Shown here one piece after another: positions 1 to 7,729 of a stretch of DNA of 16,670 nt. Source of the stretch: Paraclostridium ghonii (GTDB taxonomy: Bacteria; Bacillota; Clostridia; Peptostreptococcales; Peptostreptococcaceae); NCBI RefSeq assembly GCF_023653455.1, contig NZ_JAKEDR010000065.1:1-16670 (forward strand). The letters run 5' to 3'. Within the stretch, counting starts at the first letter, position 1; every line of letters starts with the position of its first letter. The notes below the pieces were generated by a model, which saw nothing but the letters and a program-made list of their open reading frames with translations, did no database searches and was not told the origin of the DNA. A program made the translations under genes and the position numbers.

Positions 1-1141
1 CATTGTACATATCTATAATTTCACTAAATTTATCTAGATTGTATAAACTTTTAAATATATAATATTGGGCTTGTTTTAATTGATCTTGTTTAAGAGTTTC
101 ACAATGTTTTAATACTAATTCATATTTTTCTTGTTCAAATAAAATATCTATTATATCTAATTTAGCATTTTCTTTGAATGCAAATGTATCACAAATAGCA
201 AATATACTATTTGATTGTGTTGATATATCATAGTTTTCTATTAAATATAGATACCTTTTATAATTTTTAAAACTTTCATCATATTTTTTAAGAGCCTTTT
301 GACTTAATGCTAAATAACAGTATATATCTATATTGTTTTTGTCATATTTCATATATTTTTTACATACATGTTCACATTTTTCATATTTACTTAGTTGACA
401 ATATAATTTTGCCAATCCTGATTCGCATGGTATATATCTTAATTTTAAATTTTCATATATAAAATAAGCCCTCTCCATATAAGTTAATGCTTCTTCTTCA
501 TCTCCATCTGCCATATAATTTTGCGCTAATTGATAATTTATATAAGGATCTTTAGGTCTTAGTTTAAGTTCTGTTAGTAATATTTTTTCATTTCTTTTAA
601 CTTTAGATTGCTTTACCTCTTCATCTGTAAATATATAACCATAGTGATTAAAAATTGCTATATTATTATAAATAGGTTCTTTGTATATAGGCTGTTCATG
701 TATAGCACCTTGGTATCTAAAATTATTATCTTTTTTAAATAACCTTGGTATAGATGCCCTACTATATAGTTCTTCATCTTCTGAGGTAAAATTTTTTAAT
801 TCTATAGATGCACAATTATAATTTTCATGCAAATTAGTGTTAAAAAATCCAACTATTTTTTCATATTCAACCAACTGTTCATCAGCATCTAATATAAGCA
901 CCCAATCTCCATTTGAATAACTTATAGATGTATTTCTCATATCCCCAAAATTGTCATTCCATTTTTTATAATAAATCTTATTAGTATACTTCTTTGCTAT
1001 ACTTACAGTTTCATCGGTAGAACCAGTATCTAATATAATTAATTCACTATTAATTGCTTTCATCAATGGTTCTAATGAACTTAATGTATTATTCAAATAT
1101 TTTTGTTCATTTTTAACCATCATAACTATGCTAAGTCTCAT
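1..1141 (-). CDS. Family 2 glycosyltransferase with TPR repeats, probable flagellin glycosyltransferase (3' end outside window)
   Basis: Reading from the ATG at 1139-1141 the frame stays open to the window edge, about 380 codons. The N-terminus (MRLSIVMMVKNE) is the start of a GT2 (GT-A fold) domain, followed by DTGSTDET at residues 38-45 and a DAD metal/nucleotide-sugar motif at 85-87. From about residue 200 the protein becomes helical with TPR-like periodicity (pairs such as NYQLAQNYMADGDEEEAL). An AAAGGG ribosome binding site lies 8 nt upstream. It follows fliC on the same strand, separated by an intrinsic terminator. In C. difficile a GT2/TPR protein at this place transfers a sugar to flagellin Ser/Thr residues; the same role here is inferred from position and domain layout. 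The acceptor and sugar are not visible. Confidence 0.85.
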   Translation of the reverse strand, partial: MRLSIVMMVKNEQKYLNNTLSSLEPLMKAINSELIILDTGSTDETVSIAKKYTNKIYYKKWNDNFGDMRNTSISYSNGDWVLILDADEQLVEYEKIVGFFNTNLHENYNCASIELKNFTSEDEELYSRASIPRLFKKDNNFRYQGAIHEQPIYKEPIYNNIAIFNHYGYIFTDEEVKQSKVKRNEKILLTELKLRPKDPYINYQLAQNYMADGDEEEALTYMERAYFIYENLKLRYIPCESGLAKLYCQLSKYEKCEHVCKKYMKYDKNNIDIYCYLALSQKALKKYDESFKNYKRYLYLIENYDISTQSNSIFAICDTFAFKENAKLDIIDILFEQEKYELVLKHCETLKQDQLKQAQYYIFKSLYNLDKFSEIIDMYN

Positions 1142-1168
1142 AATAAAATCCCTTTCATCTTATTAAAT

Positions 1169-1201
1169 TTAAAAATAAAGAGTAAAGCATAAGCTTTACC
1201 C
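1169..1201 (-). terminator. Intrinsic terminator after fliC
   Basis: On the minus strand GGGTAAAGC / GCTTTACTC form a 9-bp stem (one G-U pair) around a TTAT loop, followed directly by TTTATTTTT. It starts 24 nt after the fliC stop and ends before the glycosyltransferase ribosome binding site. The expected effect is that most fliC transcripts stop here and only read-through reaches the glycosyltransferase. Confidence 0.75.
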
Positions 1202-1225
1202 CTTAGTTTTAAATTTAATATATTA

Positions 1226-2038
1226 TTATCTTAATAATTGAGCTACAGATTCTGGTTGTTGCTTAGCTTGTGCAACCATAGCTTGAGATGCTTGGTTTAA
1301 TATATTTAACTTAGATAAGTGAACCATCTCTTTAGCAACGTCTACGTCTCTTATTCTTGACTCAGCAGCAGATAAGTTTTCAGTAGATGTAGTTAAGTTA
1401 GAAGAAGTATACTCTAATCTATTTTGTATAGCTCCTAATTGAGATCTTCCATTGTTTATAGATTCTAATGCATTATCTAAAGCAGTTACTAATGAAGCAG
1501 CTTTAACTTCAGTTGTTACATCAACAGCTGAACTTAAAGCACCTTGTATACTGCTTAAATCTATGTTTTTTATAGCTCTTGTTTCGTTATTTGCCCCAGC
1601 TTGTATAGTCATAGTTTTGTTACTTCCATCTAGTATAGCTTTTCCATTAAACTTAGTTTCAGAAGCTATTTTAGCCATTTCTTCATTTAGTTCTTTTAAC
1701 TCTGTTTCTATCTTAGTTCTATCTTCAGTTTTTAATGTAGAGTTTCCAGCTTGAATTCCAAGTTCTCTCATTCTTTGTGCTATGTTTCCAGCTTGTTCTA
1801 AAGCTCCTTCTTGAGTTTGAACCATAGATATACCATCTTGTACGTTTCTATCAGCTTGTTCCATACCTCTTATTTGAGCTCTCATTTTTTCAGATATAGC
1901 AAGACCTGCAGCGTCATCTCCAGCTTTAGTTATTCTTAATCCTGTAGATAATTTCTCCATAGATTTTCCAGATAAAGCAGTGTTTTTAGCCATTTGATTA
2001 GTTGCTATCATAGCATTCATATTAGTGTTTATTCTCAT
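1226..2038 (-). CDS. fliC: Flagellin, filament subunit
   Basis: Polymerises into the flagellar filament after export through the hook. The 270-residue product has both conserved ends of flagellin. The N-terminal D0/D1 region begins MRINTNMNAMIATNQM and contains the signature LSTGLRITKAGDDAAGLAIS at about 30-50. The C-terminal region contains ESRIRDVDVAKEMVHLSKLNIL and ends in VAQLLR. The middle (about residues 140-195) is very short, so this is a compact flagellin with little variable domain, smaller than the roughly 290-300 residues of C. difficile and B. subtilis flagellins. It has its own sigma-D promoter and an 80-nt leader with apparent CsrA sites, and is last of the operon before a terminator. 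AAGGAGAG lies 9 nt before the ATG. Serines and threonines in the central part are possible glycosylation sites (inference). Confidence 0.97.
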   Translation of the reverse strand: MRINTNMNAMIATNQMAKNTALSGKSMEKLSTGLRITKAGDDAAGLAISEKMRAQIRGMEQADRNVQDGISMVQTQEGALEQAGNIAQRMRELGIQAGNSTLKTEDRTKIETELKELNEEMAKIASETKFNGKAILDGSNKTMTIQAGANNETRAIKNIDLSSIQGALSSAVDVTTEVKAASLVTALDNALESINNGRSQLGAIQNRLEYTSSNLTTSTENLSAAESRIRDVDVAKEMVHLSKLNILNQASQAMVAQAKQQPESVAQLLR

Positions 2039-2045
2039 AATTATA

Positions 2046-2075
2046 CTCTCCTTAGTTTTTTACGACATCCTTGTC
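2046..2075 (-). promoter_or_regulatory. Two CsrA-type sites in the fliC leader, one over the Shine-Dalgarno
   Basis: In the minus-strand leader a GACA-AGGA-TGTC hairpin (2064-2075) shows GGA in its loop. The 12-nt segment AGACAAGGATGT matches the CsrA consensus RUACARGGAUGU at 11 of 12 positions. A second GGA sits in the Shine-Dalgarno TAAGGAGAG (2046-2054). The two GGA triplets are 19 nt apart, a spacing one CsrA dimer can bridge. This arrangement resembles B. subtilis hag, where CsrA bound at two leader sites blocks ribosome entry. Binding itself is inferred. Confidence 0.75.
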
Positions 2076-2094
2076 TTTTTATTTTGTTTGCAAT

Positions 2095-2108
2095 TACTTG
2101 GCCAAGTA
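2095..2108. promoter_or_regulatory. Perfect 14-bp palindrome near the 5' end of the fliC leader
   Basis: TACTTGGCCAAGTA is its own reverse complement. It begins roughly 10 nt after the start point predicted from the sigma-D promoter. As RNA it could form only a tight hairpin (about 5 bp with a 4-nt loop) or a dimer contact. As DNA it could be a protein operator. A stabilising 5' stem for the flagellin mRNA is one possibility. Confidence 0.45.
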
Positions 2109-2124
2109 TCGCTTACAATAATAT

Positions 2125-2151
2125 ATATCGGAAATTTTTTTTAAAACTTTA
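2125..2151 (-). promoter_or_regulatory. Sigma-D (flagellar sigma factor) promoter of fliC
   Basis: The minus strand reads TAAA (2148-2151), a 15-nt spacer (2133-2147), then TCCGATAT (2125-2132). The B. subtilis sigma-D consensus is TAAA-N15-GCCGATAT, so the -35 and spacing are exact and the -10 has one difference. The predicted start is near 2118, giving a leader of about 80 nt. The -35 overlaps the stop codon of the upstream fliT-like gene. Confidence 0.88.
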
Positions 2152-2469
2152 TACTTTTTTATTAAAAATATTTAATTTTTCTTTACCTAAATTAATATAA
2201 GACATACTCGCTTTTTTTGACTTATTATATTCTTTAATTTCTTCTTTTACATGTTCTATGTTTTCTTTTAATAAAGTTTTTATAGTTTTATCTATGTTTG
2301 TTATATCTTCTTTTAAAAGAATGTTTTTAAATTGTTTTTTATCAAGAACACTTTCTAATATATCTTGTCTTTGATCTAAAAGCTTATTTATACTTTCTAT
2401 ATCTTTATTTTCTAACTTATTTATTATATCTAATGATATATTTTTATATTTATCAGCAAGTTCATTCAT
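2149..2469 (-). CDS. FliT/FlgN-type flagellar export chaperone (putative FliT)
   Basis: A 106-residue, highly charged and predicted all-helical protein with no signal peptide or membrane segment. Its N-terminal half (NISLDIINKLENKDIESINK followed by LLDQRQDILESV) has the spacing of the FliT chaperone family, in which a helix with a 'DQRQ/ERQ' segment precedes the partner-binding helices. The gene lies 18 nt after fliD, where FliT, the chaperone of the filament cap protein, is often encoded. GAGAGG ribosome binding site 7-8 nt before the ATG. The call rests mostly on size, helical pattern and position, because the family is poorly conserved in sequence. The end of the gene carries the -35 element of the fliC promoter. 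Confidence 0.65.
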   Translation of the reverse strand: MNELADKYKNISLDIINKLENKDIESINKLLDQRQDILESVLDKKQFKNILLKEDITNIDKTIKTLLKENIEHVKEEIKEYNKSKKASMSYINLGKEKLNIFNKKV

Positions 2470-2487
2470 TATTTAACCTCTCTATAT

Positions 2488-4047
2488 TTACATTTGTGCA
2501 AAATAGTTCATTTGCGAATTAAGTTTATTCATACTTGCTTCTAACTGACCAAATTGTTTATATAATTTACTTTCTCTATCATCCATTTTTCTTTGTAAAA
2601 TCTTTATAGCGTCTTCTTGTCTTTTTATTTGTTCTGAATAAAAGTTGCCTTCTACTCCTGCTTTATTTGCAAACACCGATGTTGAATTTCCTGCATAAAG
2701 TTTCATAGTATCGTTCATTTTTTCTAAAATCCCATCATTACTTACTGCAAATTCATAATATATTTTTTGACTATTATTTTGAAGTGCTTTTTTAAACTTA
2801 TCTTCATTCAAATATAATTGACCCTTTTTACTATAATCTTCATTTGAAGTTAATCCACATTCATTTAAAAATGTCATATTATCGCCAAATATAGTGCTTT
2901 GCATTTTATCCATAAAACTTCTCATTTCAGAATCATTTCTTAATATTCCTTCTTTAGCTTTTTCTTCCCATTTTTTAATTTCTTCTTCACTCATATCTTT
3001 CTTTTGAGCTTCTGTTAATGGAGTATAACTTTTATTTGATTTTTGTGTTACTAAAGAATATACTTTATCCATTATCTTGTTGTAGTCTTCTACAAATTTT
3101 TTCATATTATCAACTACAGGTTGTAAATCTTCTTTTGAAGTTATATCACAAGTACCTGTAGTATGAACATTATATGTTATTCCATCTATACTAAATGAAT
3201 TTGATTCTTCGTTTAATGTCTTTGTAAATGATCCATCTTTAGATTTCACTTCTATTTCTGAATTTGAACCTTTTTCACTTCTTGCAGTTCCTAAAAAATC
3301 TAAAGCTCCACTTTCATTCCCATTACTGTCAACTATTTGCAGCTTAGAGTTTTCTCCAGTTTGTGTACTTTCTATTATAAATGACCCCGTCATTTCACTG
3401 TATGATGCTTTAACTTTACCGTCTGTACTATCATTTATTTTCTTCATTATGCTATCCACAGTATCAGCAGGTTCTTTTACTATTTTATTTCCATCTTTGT
3501 CTAATACAAAATTCCCTTCACTATCTGTTTCATATAGAGGATCAGTTCTTATAGTTATTGCTTTTGATACCTCTTCATCTCCATCTCCATATTTTATAGA
3601 AAATGTTTGTTCTCCACTTAACCCTAAATCTTTTACTGAACTATCTTTTTGTATTTTAGTTCCATTTGTAGCTTGTCCAGAAGATAATTTAGCTTCTTGT
3701 GCTAATTTTTTAACATTAAAAGTATAATCAGCTTTACTAGCAGATCCACTTGCTGATGCTGTAATTACATTTTCATTTGAACTTGCTACATTTAATGTCT
3801 TCCATGCATTACTGCTTGTTATTGAGTTTGGAGAAGCTTGTGTAAAATACTTATCTTGAAAAGATTTAATGTCTTTAATTACTTCTTTATATATTTCTTG
3901 TTGCCATTTTACTATTTGTTGTTTTTGTTTTGCTTTATCAATTTTTTGTTGTTCTCCAGCAAGCATATTTTTTATCATAGCATCAGTATCCATGCCTGTT
4001 GCTAATCCCGGGATTCTTACACCACTTGCACTTGAAATACTTGTCAT
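2488..4047 (-). CDS. fliD: Flagellar filament cap protein (hook-associated protein 2)
   Basis: FliD forms the cap at the filament tip and guides flagellin insertion. The 519-residue protein has the FliD N-terminal domain at about 8-105 (RIPGLATGMDTDAMIKNML, then the KQQIVKWQQEIYKEV coiled helix). The FliD C-terminal domain covers about 290-510, with YTPLTEAQKKDMSEEEIKKW and KEGILRNDSEMRSFM, and a terminal coiled coil ending in LNSQMNYFAQM. No signal peptide, as expected for a flagellar type III export substrate. TAGGGGGAA ribosome binding site before the ATG, and only 11 nt from fliS. The next gene is a likely FliT chaperone. Confidence 0.96.
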   Translation of the reverse strand: MTSISSASGVRIPGLATGMDTDAMIKNMLAGEQQKIDKAKQKQQIVKWQQEIYKEVIKDIKSFQDKYFTQASPNSITSSNAWKTLNVASSNENVITASASGSASKADYTFNVKKLAQEAKLSSGQATNGTKIQKDSSVKDLGLSGEQTFSIKYGDGDEEVSKAITIRTDPLYETDSEGNFVLDKDGNKIVKEPADTVDSIMKKINDSTDGKVKASYSEMTGSFIIESTQTGENSKLQIVDSNGNESGALDFLGTARSEKGSNSEIEVKSKDGSFTKTLNEESNSFSIDGITYNVHTTGTCDITSKEDLQPVVDNMKKFVEDYNKIMDKVYSLVTQKSNKSYTPLTEAQKKDMSEEEIKKWEEKAKEGILRNDSEMRSFMDKMQSTIFGDNMTFLNECGLTSNEDYSKKGQLYLNEDKFKKALQNNSQKIYYEFAVSNDGILEKMNDTMKLYAGNSTSVFANKAGVEGNFYSEQIKRQEDAIKILQRKMDDRESKLYKQFGQLEASMNKLNSQMNYFAQM

Positions 4048-4058
4048 ATAAATTCCCC

Positions 4059-4439
4059 CTATTTACCAGTTTTTATTTTCATATCAACCTCATGCCACAT
4101 ATCTCTTATTTCTTCTATTAAAGGAATCACGTTATCTATTATGTCTATATCCTTTTTCATGTTTGCTTTTCCTAATTCATTTTTTATATAATCATATAAA
4201 TTATATAAATCATCCATAGCTTTGGAGCTTCTATCCATAGTTATCATAAGTTCTAAAAATATATCTTGAACTCTAACTAATTCTTTATGAGATCTTTCTA
4301 TATTTTTATCAAGTATAGCTAACCTGGCTATTTTCGTATACTTAACTGCTCCATCCACTAACATCAAAAGTAATTGCTCTTTAGATGCAGTGTTTACAGA
4401 ATTTTGTTTATATGTATTATATGGATTTGCACTATACAT
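4059..4439 (-). CDS. fliS: Flagellin export chaperone FliS
   Basis: FliS binds the C-terminus of unpolymerised flagellin in the cytoplasm and keeps it export-competent. The 126-residue protein has the family hallmarks: NPYNTYKQNSVNTASKEQLL at 5-24, LMLVDGAVKYTKIA, then the four-helix bundle and the late IEEIRDMWHEV segment. Ribosome binding site GGGGAG 8-9 nt before the ATG. It is 13 nt downstream of csrA and 11 nt upstream of fliD. From memory C. difficile has two consecutive fliS genes here; only one is present in this window. Confidence 0.96.
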   Translation of the reverse strand: MYSANPYNTYKQNSVNTASKEQLLLMLVDGAVKYTKIARLAILDKNIERSHKELVRVQDIFLELMITMDRSSKAMDDLYNLYDYIKNELGKANMKKDIDIIDNVIPLIEEIRDMWHEVDMKIKTGK

Positions 4440-4452
4440 ATCTTATTCTCCC

Positions 4453-4665
4453 CTACTTAAAATAATTTAAAATATCATCTACTTTAGATACCGCAATTGA
4501 ATTTTCTTTTTTTACATTTTCATATATTTCTTTTCTAAGAATTACCTTATCCTTTGGGGCTTCTATAGCTAACTTAACACTTCCGTCCTCTATTTTTACA
4601 ATTTTTATCTCTATGTCATCTCCAATTAATAACGACTCATCTTTTTTCCTAGAAATTACTAACAT
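4453..4665 (-). CDS. csrA: Carbon storage regulator CsrA, RNA-binding translational repressor
   Basis: CsrA is a homodimeric beta-barrel protein that binds GGA motifs in mRNA leaders. The 70-residue product begins [20 protein letters not shown], the canonical CsrA start, and continues with the [19 protein letters not shown] core that carries RNA-contact residues. A GTG at 4672-4674 would add three residues (MIK), but the Shine-Dalgarno AGGA lies only 1 nt before it and 10 nt before the ATG at 4665. The internal ATG also gives the usual N-terminus, so I chose it. The start overlaps the end of fliW by 17 nt, suggesting translational coupling between CsrA and its protein antagonist. Confidence 0.96.
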   Translation of the reverse strand: MLVISRKKDESLLIGDDIEIKIVKIEDGSVKLAIEAPKDKVILRKEIYENVKKENSIAVSKVDDILNYFK

Positions 4666-5047
4666 TTTTATCACATCCTATTAAAGGTTCTTTTATGTTG
4701 TACTTGTCATCCTGTAATATTAGTTGTACTCCTAGCTTATTTTTTACACTTATTACTAATGGAGCTTTAAGATTTACAGTACTTTTTTCTAATTTTTCCC
4801 CTAATGTTACTATGTTTAATAATAATACATCATCTGGTTTTTCTATTTTTAATGAGTTTATAGTGTCACTATCTAATTTTATTTCATAATCTTTTTTTAT
4901 ATCAAATGGAGATATAGCTATAAATCCTATACTTTCATCATCTATTGAAGTTATAACTTTAAACTTTGGATTTTCTTCAATCTCATTTATTTCAAAATCT
5001 CTATGCTCTTTAAATCCTGGAATGCCCTTTTCAAATATTACTTTCAT
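4649..5047 (-). CDS. fliW: Flagellar assembly factor FliW, CsrA antagonist
   Basis: FliW binds either flagellin or CsrA. When flagellin is exported, freed FliW sequesters CsrA and releases fliC translation (known from B. subtilis). The 132-residue protein has the family signatures [15 protein letters not shown] near the N-terminus, [10 protein letters not shown] in the middle, and [17 protein letters not shown] near 92-108. Ribosome binding site AGAGGTG precedes the ATG. It lies 10 nt after flgL and its last codons overlap csrA. Confidence 0.96.
   Translation of the reverse strand: MKVIFEKGIPGFKEHRDFEINEIEENPKFKVITSIDDESIGFIAISPFDIKKDYEIKLDSDTINSLKIEKPDDVLLLNIVTLGEKLEKSTVNLKAPLVISVKNKLGVQLILQDDKYNIKEPLIGCDKNVSNF
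4673..4684 (-). promoter_or_regulatory. Possible CsrA autoregulatory site over the csrA ribosome binding site
   Basis: The minus strand reads TTAATAGGATGT, matching the CsrA consensus RUACARGGAUGU at 9 of 12 positions including the full GGAUGU core. The AGGA is also the only visible Shine-Dalgarno for csrA. It lies inside the end of the fliW coding sequence, so coding constraint also shapes these bases. Autorepression is inferred. Confidence 0.35.
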
Positions 5048-5057
5048 ATTTTCACCT

Positions 5058-5990
5058 CTATCTTAAATAATCTAGTATACTAGGTTGTATAAGTTTTGCT
5101 CCAACTTGAACAGATGCATTGTATACCATTTCAGCCGATTTCAACTCTATAAATTGATTTACATAATCCACATCTTGGTCTAATGATAATACGCCTTTCA
5201 TGTTTAATATATTTTCATCATTAAGCTCTTTTATCTTTTCTGCTGTATTTACTCTAACACCAAATTTAGTTCTAGTATCAACAGTGTGATTAAAAAAGTC
5301 ATCTATATCTTTTTTTACATCTCCCAATAACTCTTTTTTATTATCTTCTACATCTACACCATTAGCTATATCATTCATAAGTTTTGATACATTATTGATT
5401 TCATCAAGATAGTTTTTACCGTCTTTATTGAATACTTTTATTGCAGAAACATTATAGTTCATATTTATTCCATCAGAAATTTCAGCTTTTAAATCTTCAT
5501 CATTTATATTTGGATTTAATTTTAAAGTAACAACTCCATCTTTTTCTTCTATCGATACAGGTGATTCATCTACAGATGTTCCTCCAAACATATACCTTCC
5601 ACCATGTGTAGTGTTTAAAGTTTCTCCTAAAGCTTTTATTTTTTCATTAATCTCAGCTTGTATAGCTTTCATCTCTTCACCTGTATAAGTTCCATTTCCA
5701 ACCTTTAATATACTTTTTTTAATATCTCCAAGTAAAGTTCCAAACTCTTCTAGGTTAGCATCCGTATTATTCATCCATCCAACTACTTCATCCACATTTT
5801 GATTATGTTTTTGGGCATATTTTATTTCATTATTTAAATTCATTATTTTTATAGCTTTATGCGGATCATCAGATACTCTATTTATTTGCTTCCCTGTCCC
5901 TAATTGTTTATTTAAATTATCTACTCTTTCTAATCCTTGTTGAACATCATACATATGACTTCTAATCATTGATGAATTTGTTATTCTCAT
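5058..5990 (-). CDS. flgL: Flagellar hook-filament junction protein FlgL (HAP3)
   Basis: FlgL is the distal junction protein between hook and filament. The 310-residue protein starts MRITNSSMIRSHMYDVQQGL and carries LGTGKQINRVSDDPHKAIKI at 31-50, the flagellin-like D0/D1 signature in its FlgL form. It has a GGRYMFGGT segment near 130-138 and ends with IELKSAEMVYNASVQVGAKL, matching the C-terminal D0 helix. GGGGAGGAT ribosome binding site before the ATG. It lies 12 nt after flgK, the usual pairing. Confidence 0.96.
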   Translation of the reverse strand: MRITNSSMIRSHMYDVQQGLERVDNLNKQLGTGKQINRVSDDPHKAIKIMNLNNEIKYAQKHNQNVDEVVGWMNNTDANLEEFGTLLGDIKKSILKVGNGTYTGEEMKAIQAEINEKIKALGETLNTTHGGRYMFGGTSVDESPVSIEEKDGVVTLKLNPNINDEDLKAEISDGINMNYNVSAIKVFNKDGKNYLDEINNVSKLMNDIANGVDVEDNKKELLGDVKKDIDDFFNHTVDTRTKFGVRVNTAEKIKELNDENILNMKGVLSLDQDVDYVNQFIELKSAEMVYNASVQVGAKLIQPSILDYLR

Positions 5991-6002
5991 AATTATCCTC
6001 CC

Positions 6003-7280
6003 CTATCTTCTTACTAGTCCATTTATTACAACATCTAGTAATGAATCTATAGTTGCCACTACTTTTGCACTTGCATTGTATGCATGTTGAAATTGTATCA
6101 AGTTTATCATTTCCTCGTCTAATGAAACTCCTGACACATTTAATCTTGAATTATCTATATCTTTTAATACTTTACTTTGATTTTTTTCATTTCTTTTAAC
6201 TTCTTGAGTTTCATTCCCTAGCCTTTGAATTATACTGTTGTAAAAATTATTTATAGTTATATCTTCTTTGCCTATACTTACTTTTTCATCTTTTAATTTG
6301 TACATTTTTTGTGCAGTTTCTGCAGTTATATTTAAGTCTGTAGTTTTATCTAATATATCATCTTTTACTTTTAATATTGAGTCTGTTCCACTTTCAAATA
6401 ACTCAATTCCTAAAGTGTCATTTACACTTTTCTTTATACCTTCTGCTAATTCTTCTAAATCTTTTTTATATACATCTATTTTGCTTAGCATTTCTAAGGA
6501 ACCTTGAATTTCTCCAGATATATTTGGTATATTTTTAATGTCTTCTTGTGTTATATCTTCCCCATTTGCAATTTTATCTTTTATTAGTTTTTGAACATTC
6601 TCATCGTTTATGTTCATTTTAAAACTTAAGTCATCTAAAATTCTATCTCTTTCATCTAACAGATCATTAGGCGATTTTCCACTTCCTTCAACCAATTTAA
6701 TTTGCTTATCAAGATCCTTTAATTCTTTTAACATACCATTTATGTCGTCTATATTTTCATTTAGTTTCTTTTTAGCATTTTCACTTAACTCATTTAGTTT
6801 TTTATATACATTACTTATGTTTTTAGCTAAATAATCGCTATTTTGTATAACTATATCTTTAGAGCCAGCATCATTAGGATTTTTAGAAAGTGATTGCCAA
6901 CTCATAAAGAAATTACTTATAGATGATGAAATTCCCGTTTCAGATGGTTCGTTAAATATTGTCTCCATAGTGCTATAATGATCGTATTTTACTCCAATTT
7001 TACCATATGTATGACTTTCATTTCTAAACTGAAAATCATAAAATGAATTTCTAACCCTAACTATGTCAGTAGCTTCAACTCCTGTTCCTAGTTGCCCTGC
7101 TCCTAACTCACTGTTATATCCAGGATAACTGTATGCACTTCTTGCTTTTTGCTCTACCTTTTGTCTTGAATACCCTGGAGTGTTTAAATTGTTTATATTG
7201 TGAGAAGTCGTTTGTATTGACGCCTGACTTACACTCATACCAGATCTTGCTGATTGTAAACTACCTAATAACCCTGACAT
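6003..7280 (-). CDS. flgK: Flagellar hook-filament junction protein FlgK (HAP1)
   Basis: FlgK is the proximal junction protein connecting hook and filament. The N-terminus (GLLGSLQSARSGMSVSQASI, then HNINNLNTPGYSRQ at about 27-40) contains the rod/hook-family NTPGYSRQ motif. The C-terminus (VSLDEEMINLIQFQHAYNAS, then AKVVATIDSLLDVVINGL) is the family's terminal helix. At 425 residues it is shorter than enterobacterial FlgK (about 550), implying reduced outer domains; the centre (about 150-290) is a charged coiled-coil-like stretch. Strong GGAGGG ribosome binding site upstream. It follows the gene for its likely chaperone FlgN. Confidence 0.96.
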   Translation of the reverse strand: MSGLLGSLQSARSGMSVSQASIQTTSHNINNLNTPGYSRQKVEQKARSAYSYPGYNSELGAGQLGTGVEATDIVRVRNSFYDFQFRNESHTYGKIGVKYDHYSTMETIFNEPSETGISSSISNFFMSWQSLSKNPNDAGSKDIVIQNSDYLAKNISNVYKKLNELSENAKKKLNENIDDINGMLKELKDLDKQIKLVEGSGKSPNDLLDERDRILDDLSFKMNINDENVQKLIKDKIANGEDITQEDIKNIPNISGEIQGSLEMLSKIDVYKKDLEELAEGIKKSVNDTLGIELFESGTDSILKVKDDILDKTTDLNITAETAQKMYKLKDEKVSIGKEDITINNFYNSIIQRLGNETQEVKRNEKNQSKVLKDIDNSRLNVSGVSLDEEMINLIQFQHAYNASAKVVATIDSLLDVVINGLVRR

Positions 7281-7303
7281 ATATTCCCTCCATTATATAT
7301 TTT

Positions 7304-7717
7304 TTATTTCCCTACTTGTCCGCAATAATTATATGTTCCAATCCCTTGATTTGGCTTTAATACATTTAACATTTTTTTATTGAAGAATAGTTTTTGCTTT
7401 AAAAGCATTTGATTTGATTCTTTTTGAATTTCTATCATTTTTATACTCTGCTTTATTTCTTCGTAAGCTTCCTTAATATTTTTATCATCACTTTGTTCTA
7501 TTAAAGAACTCATACTAACATCTGATCCAACTATATTTCTTCTTTGAATTTCTAGTTTTGCTATATCCCTACATGTACTTTCTAAATTTTTTACTATTTT
7601 ATCTAATAGAGTTGCATCTTTACTAAGCATTAAATCATATTGTTCATCTAATAAGTCTAGTAATTTTTTAAATAGTTTTCTTTGTTCATATATTACGACT
7701 TTTAATTCTGGATTCAA
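7304..7717 (-). CDS. flgN: FlgN-type chaperone for hook-filament junction proteins
   Basis: FlgN escorts FlgK and FlgL to the export gate. This 137-residue, signal-less, helical protein has the FlgN pattern: an N-terminal long-helix region (LLDLLDEQYDLMLSKDATLL, then a paired helix) and the C-terminal tail GTYNYCGQVGK, resembling the 'Y-GQ' tail of the family. The start is a TTG at 7715-7717; AGGAGGAG sits 6 nt upstream and no ATG fits. That Shine-Dalgarno overlaps the TAG stop of flgM (TAGGAGG), so translation is probably coupled. The position between flgM and flgK is the common one. Confidence 0.88.
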   Translation of the reverse strand: MNPELKVVIYEQRKLFKKLLDLLDEQYDLMLSKDATLLDKIVKNLESTCRDIAKLEIQRRNIVGSDVSMSSLIEQSDDKNIKEAYEEIKQSIKMIEIQKESNQMLLKQKLFFNKKMLNVLKPNQGIGTYNYCGQVGK

Positions 7718-7729
7718 TCTTTTCTCCTC

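Noticed and set aside
1452..1754. Long plus-strand open frame opposite fliC, and similar ones opposite fliD, flgK and the lipoprotein gene
   Set aside because: These lie antisense to well-conserved genes, lack ribosome binding sites and encode no recognisable domain; they arise from the AT-rich codon usage of the real genes.
4666..4674. GTG at 4672-4674 as the csrA start
   Set aside because: The Shine-Dalgarno would be only 1 nt away, and the ATG at 4665 gives the universal CsrA N-terminus.
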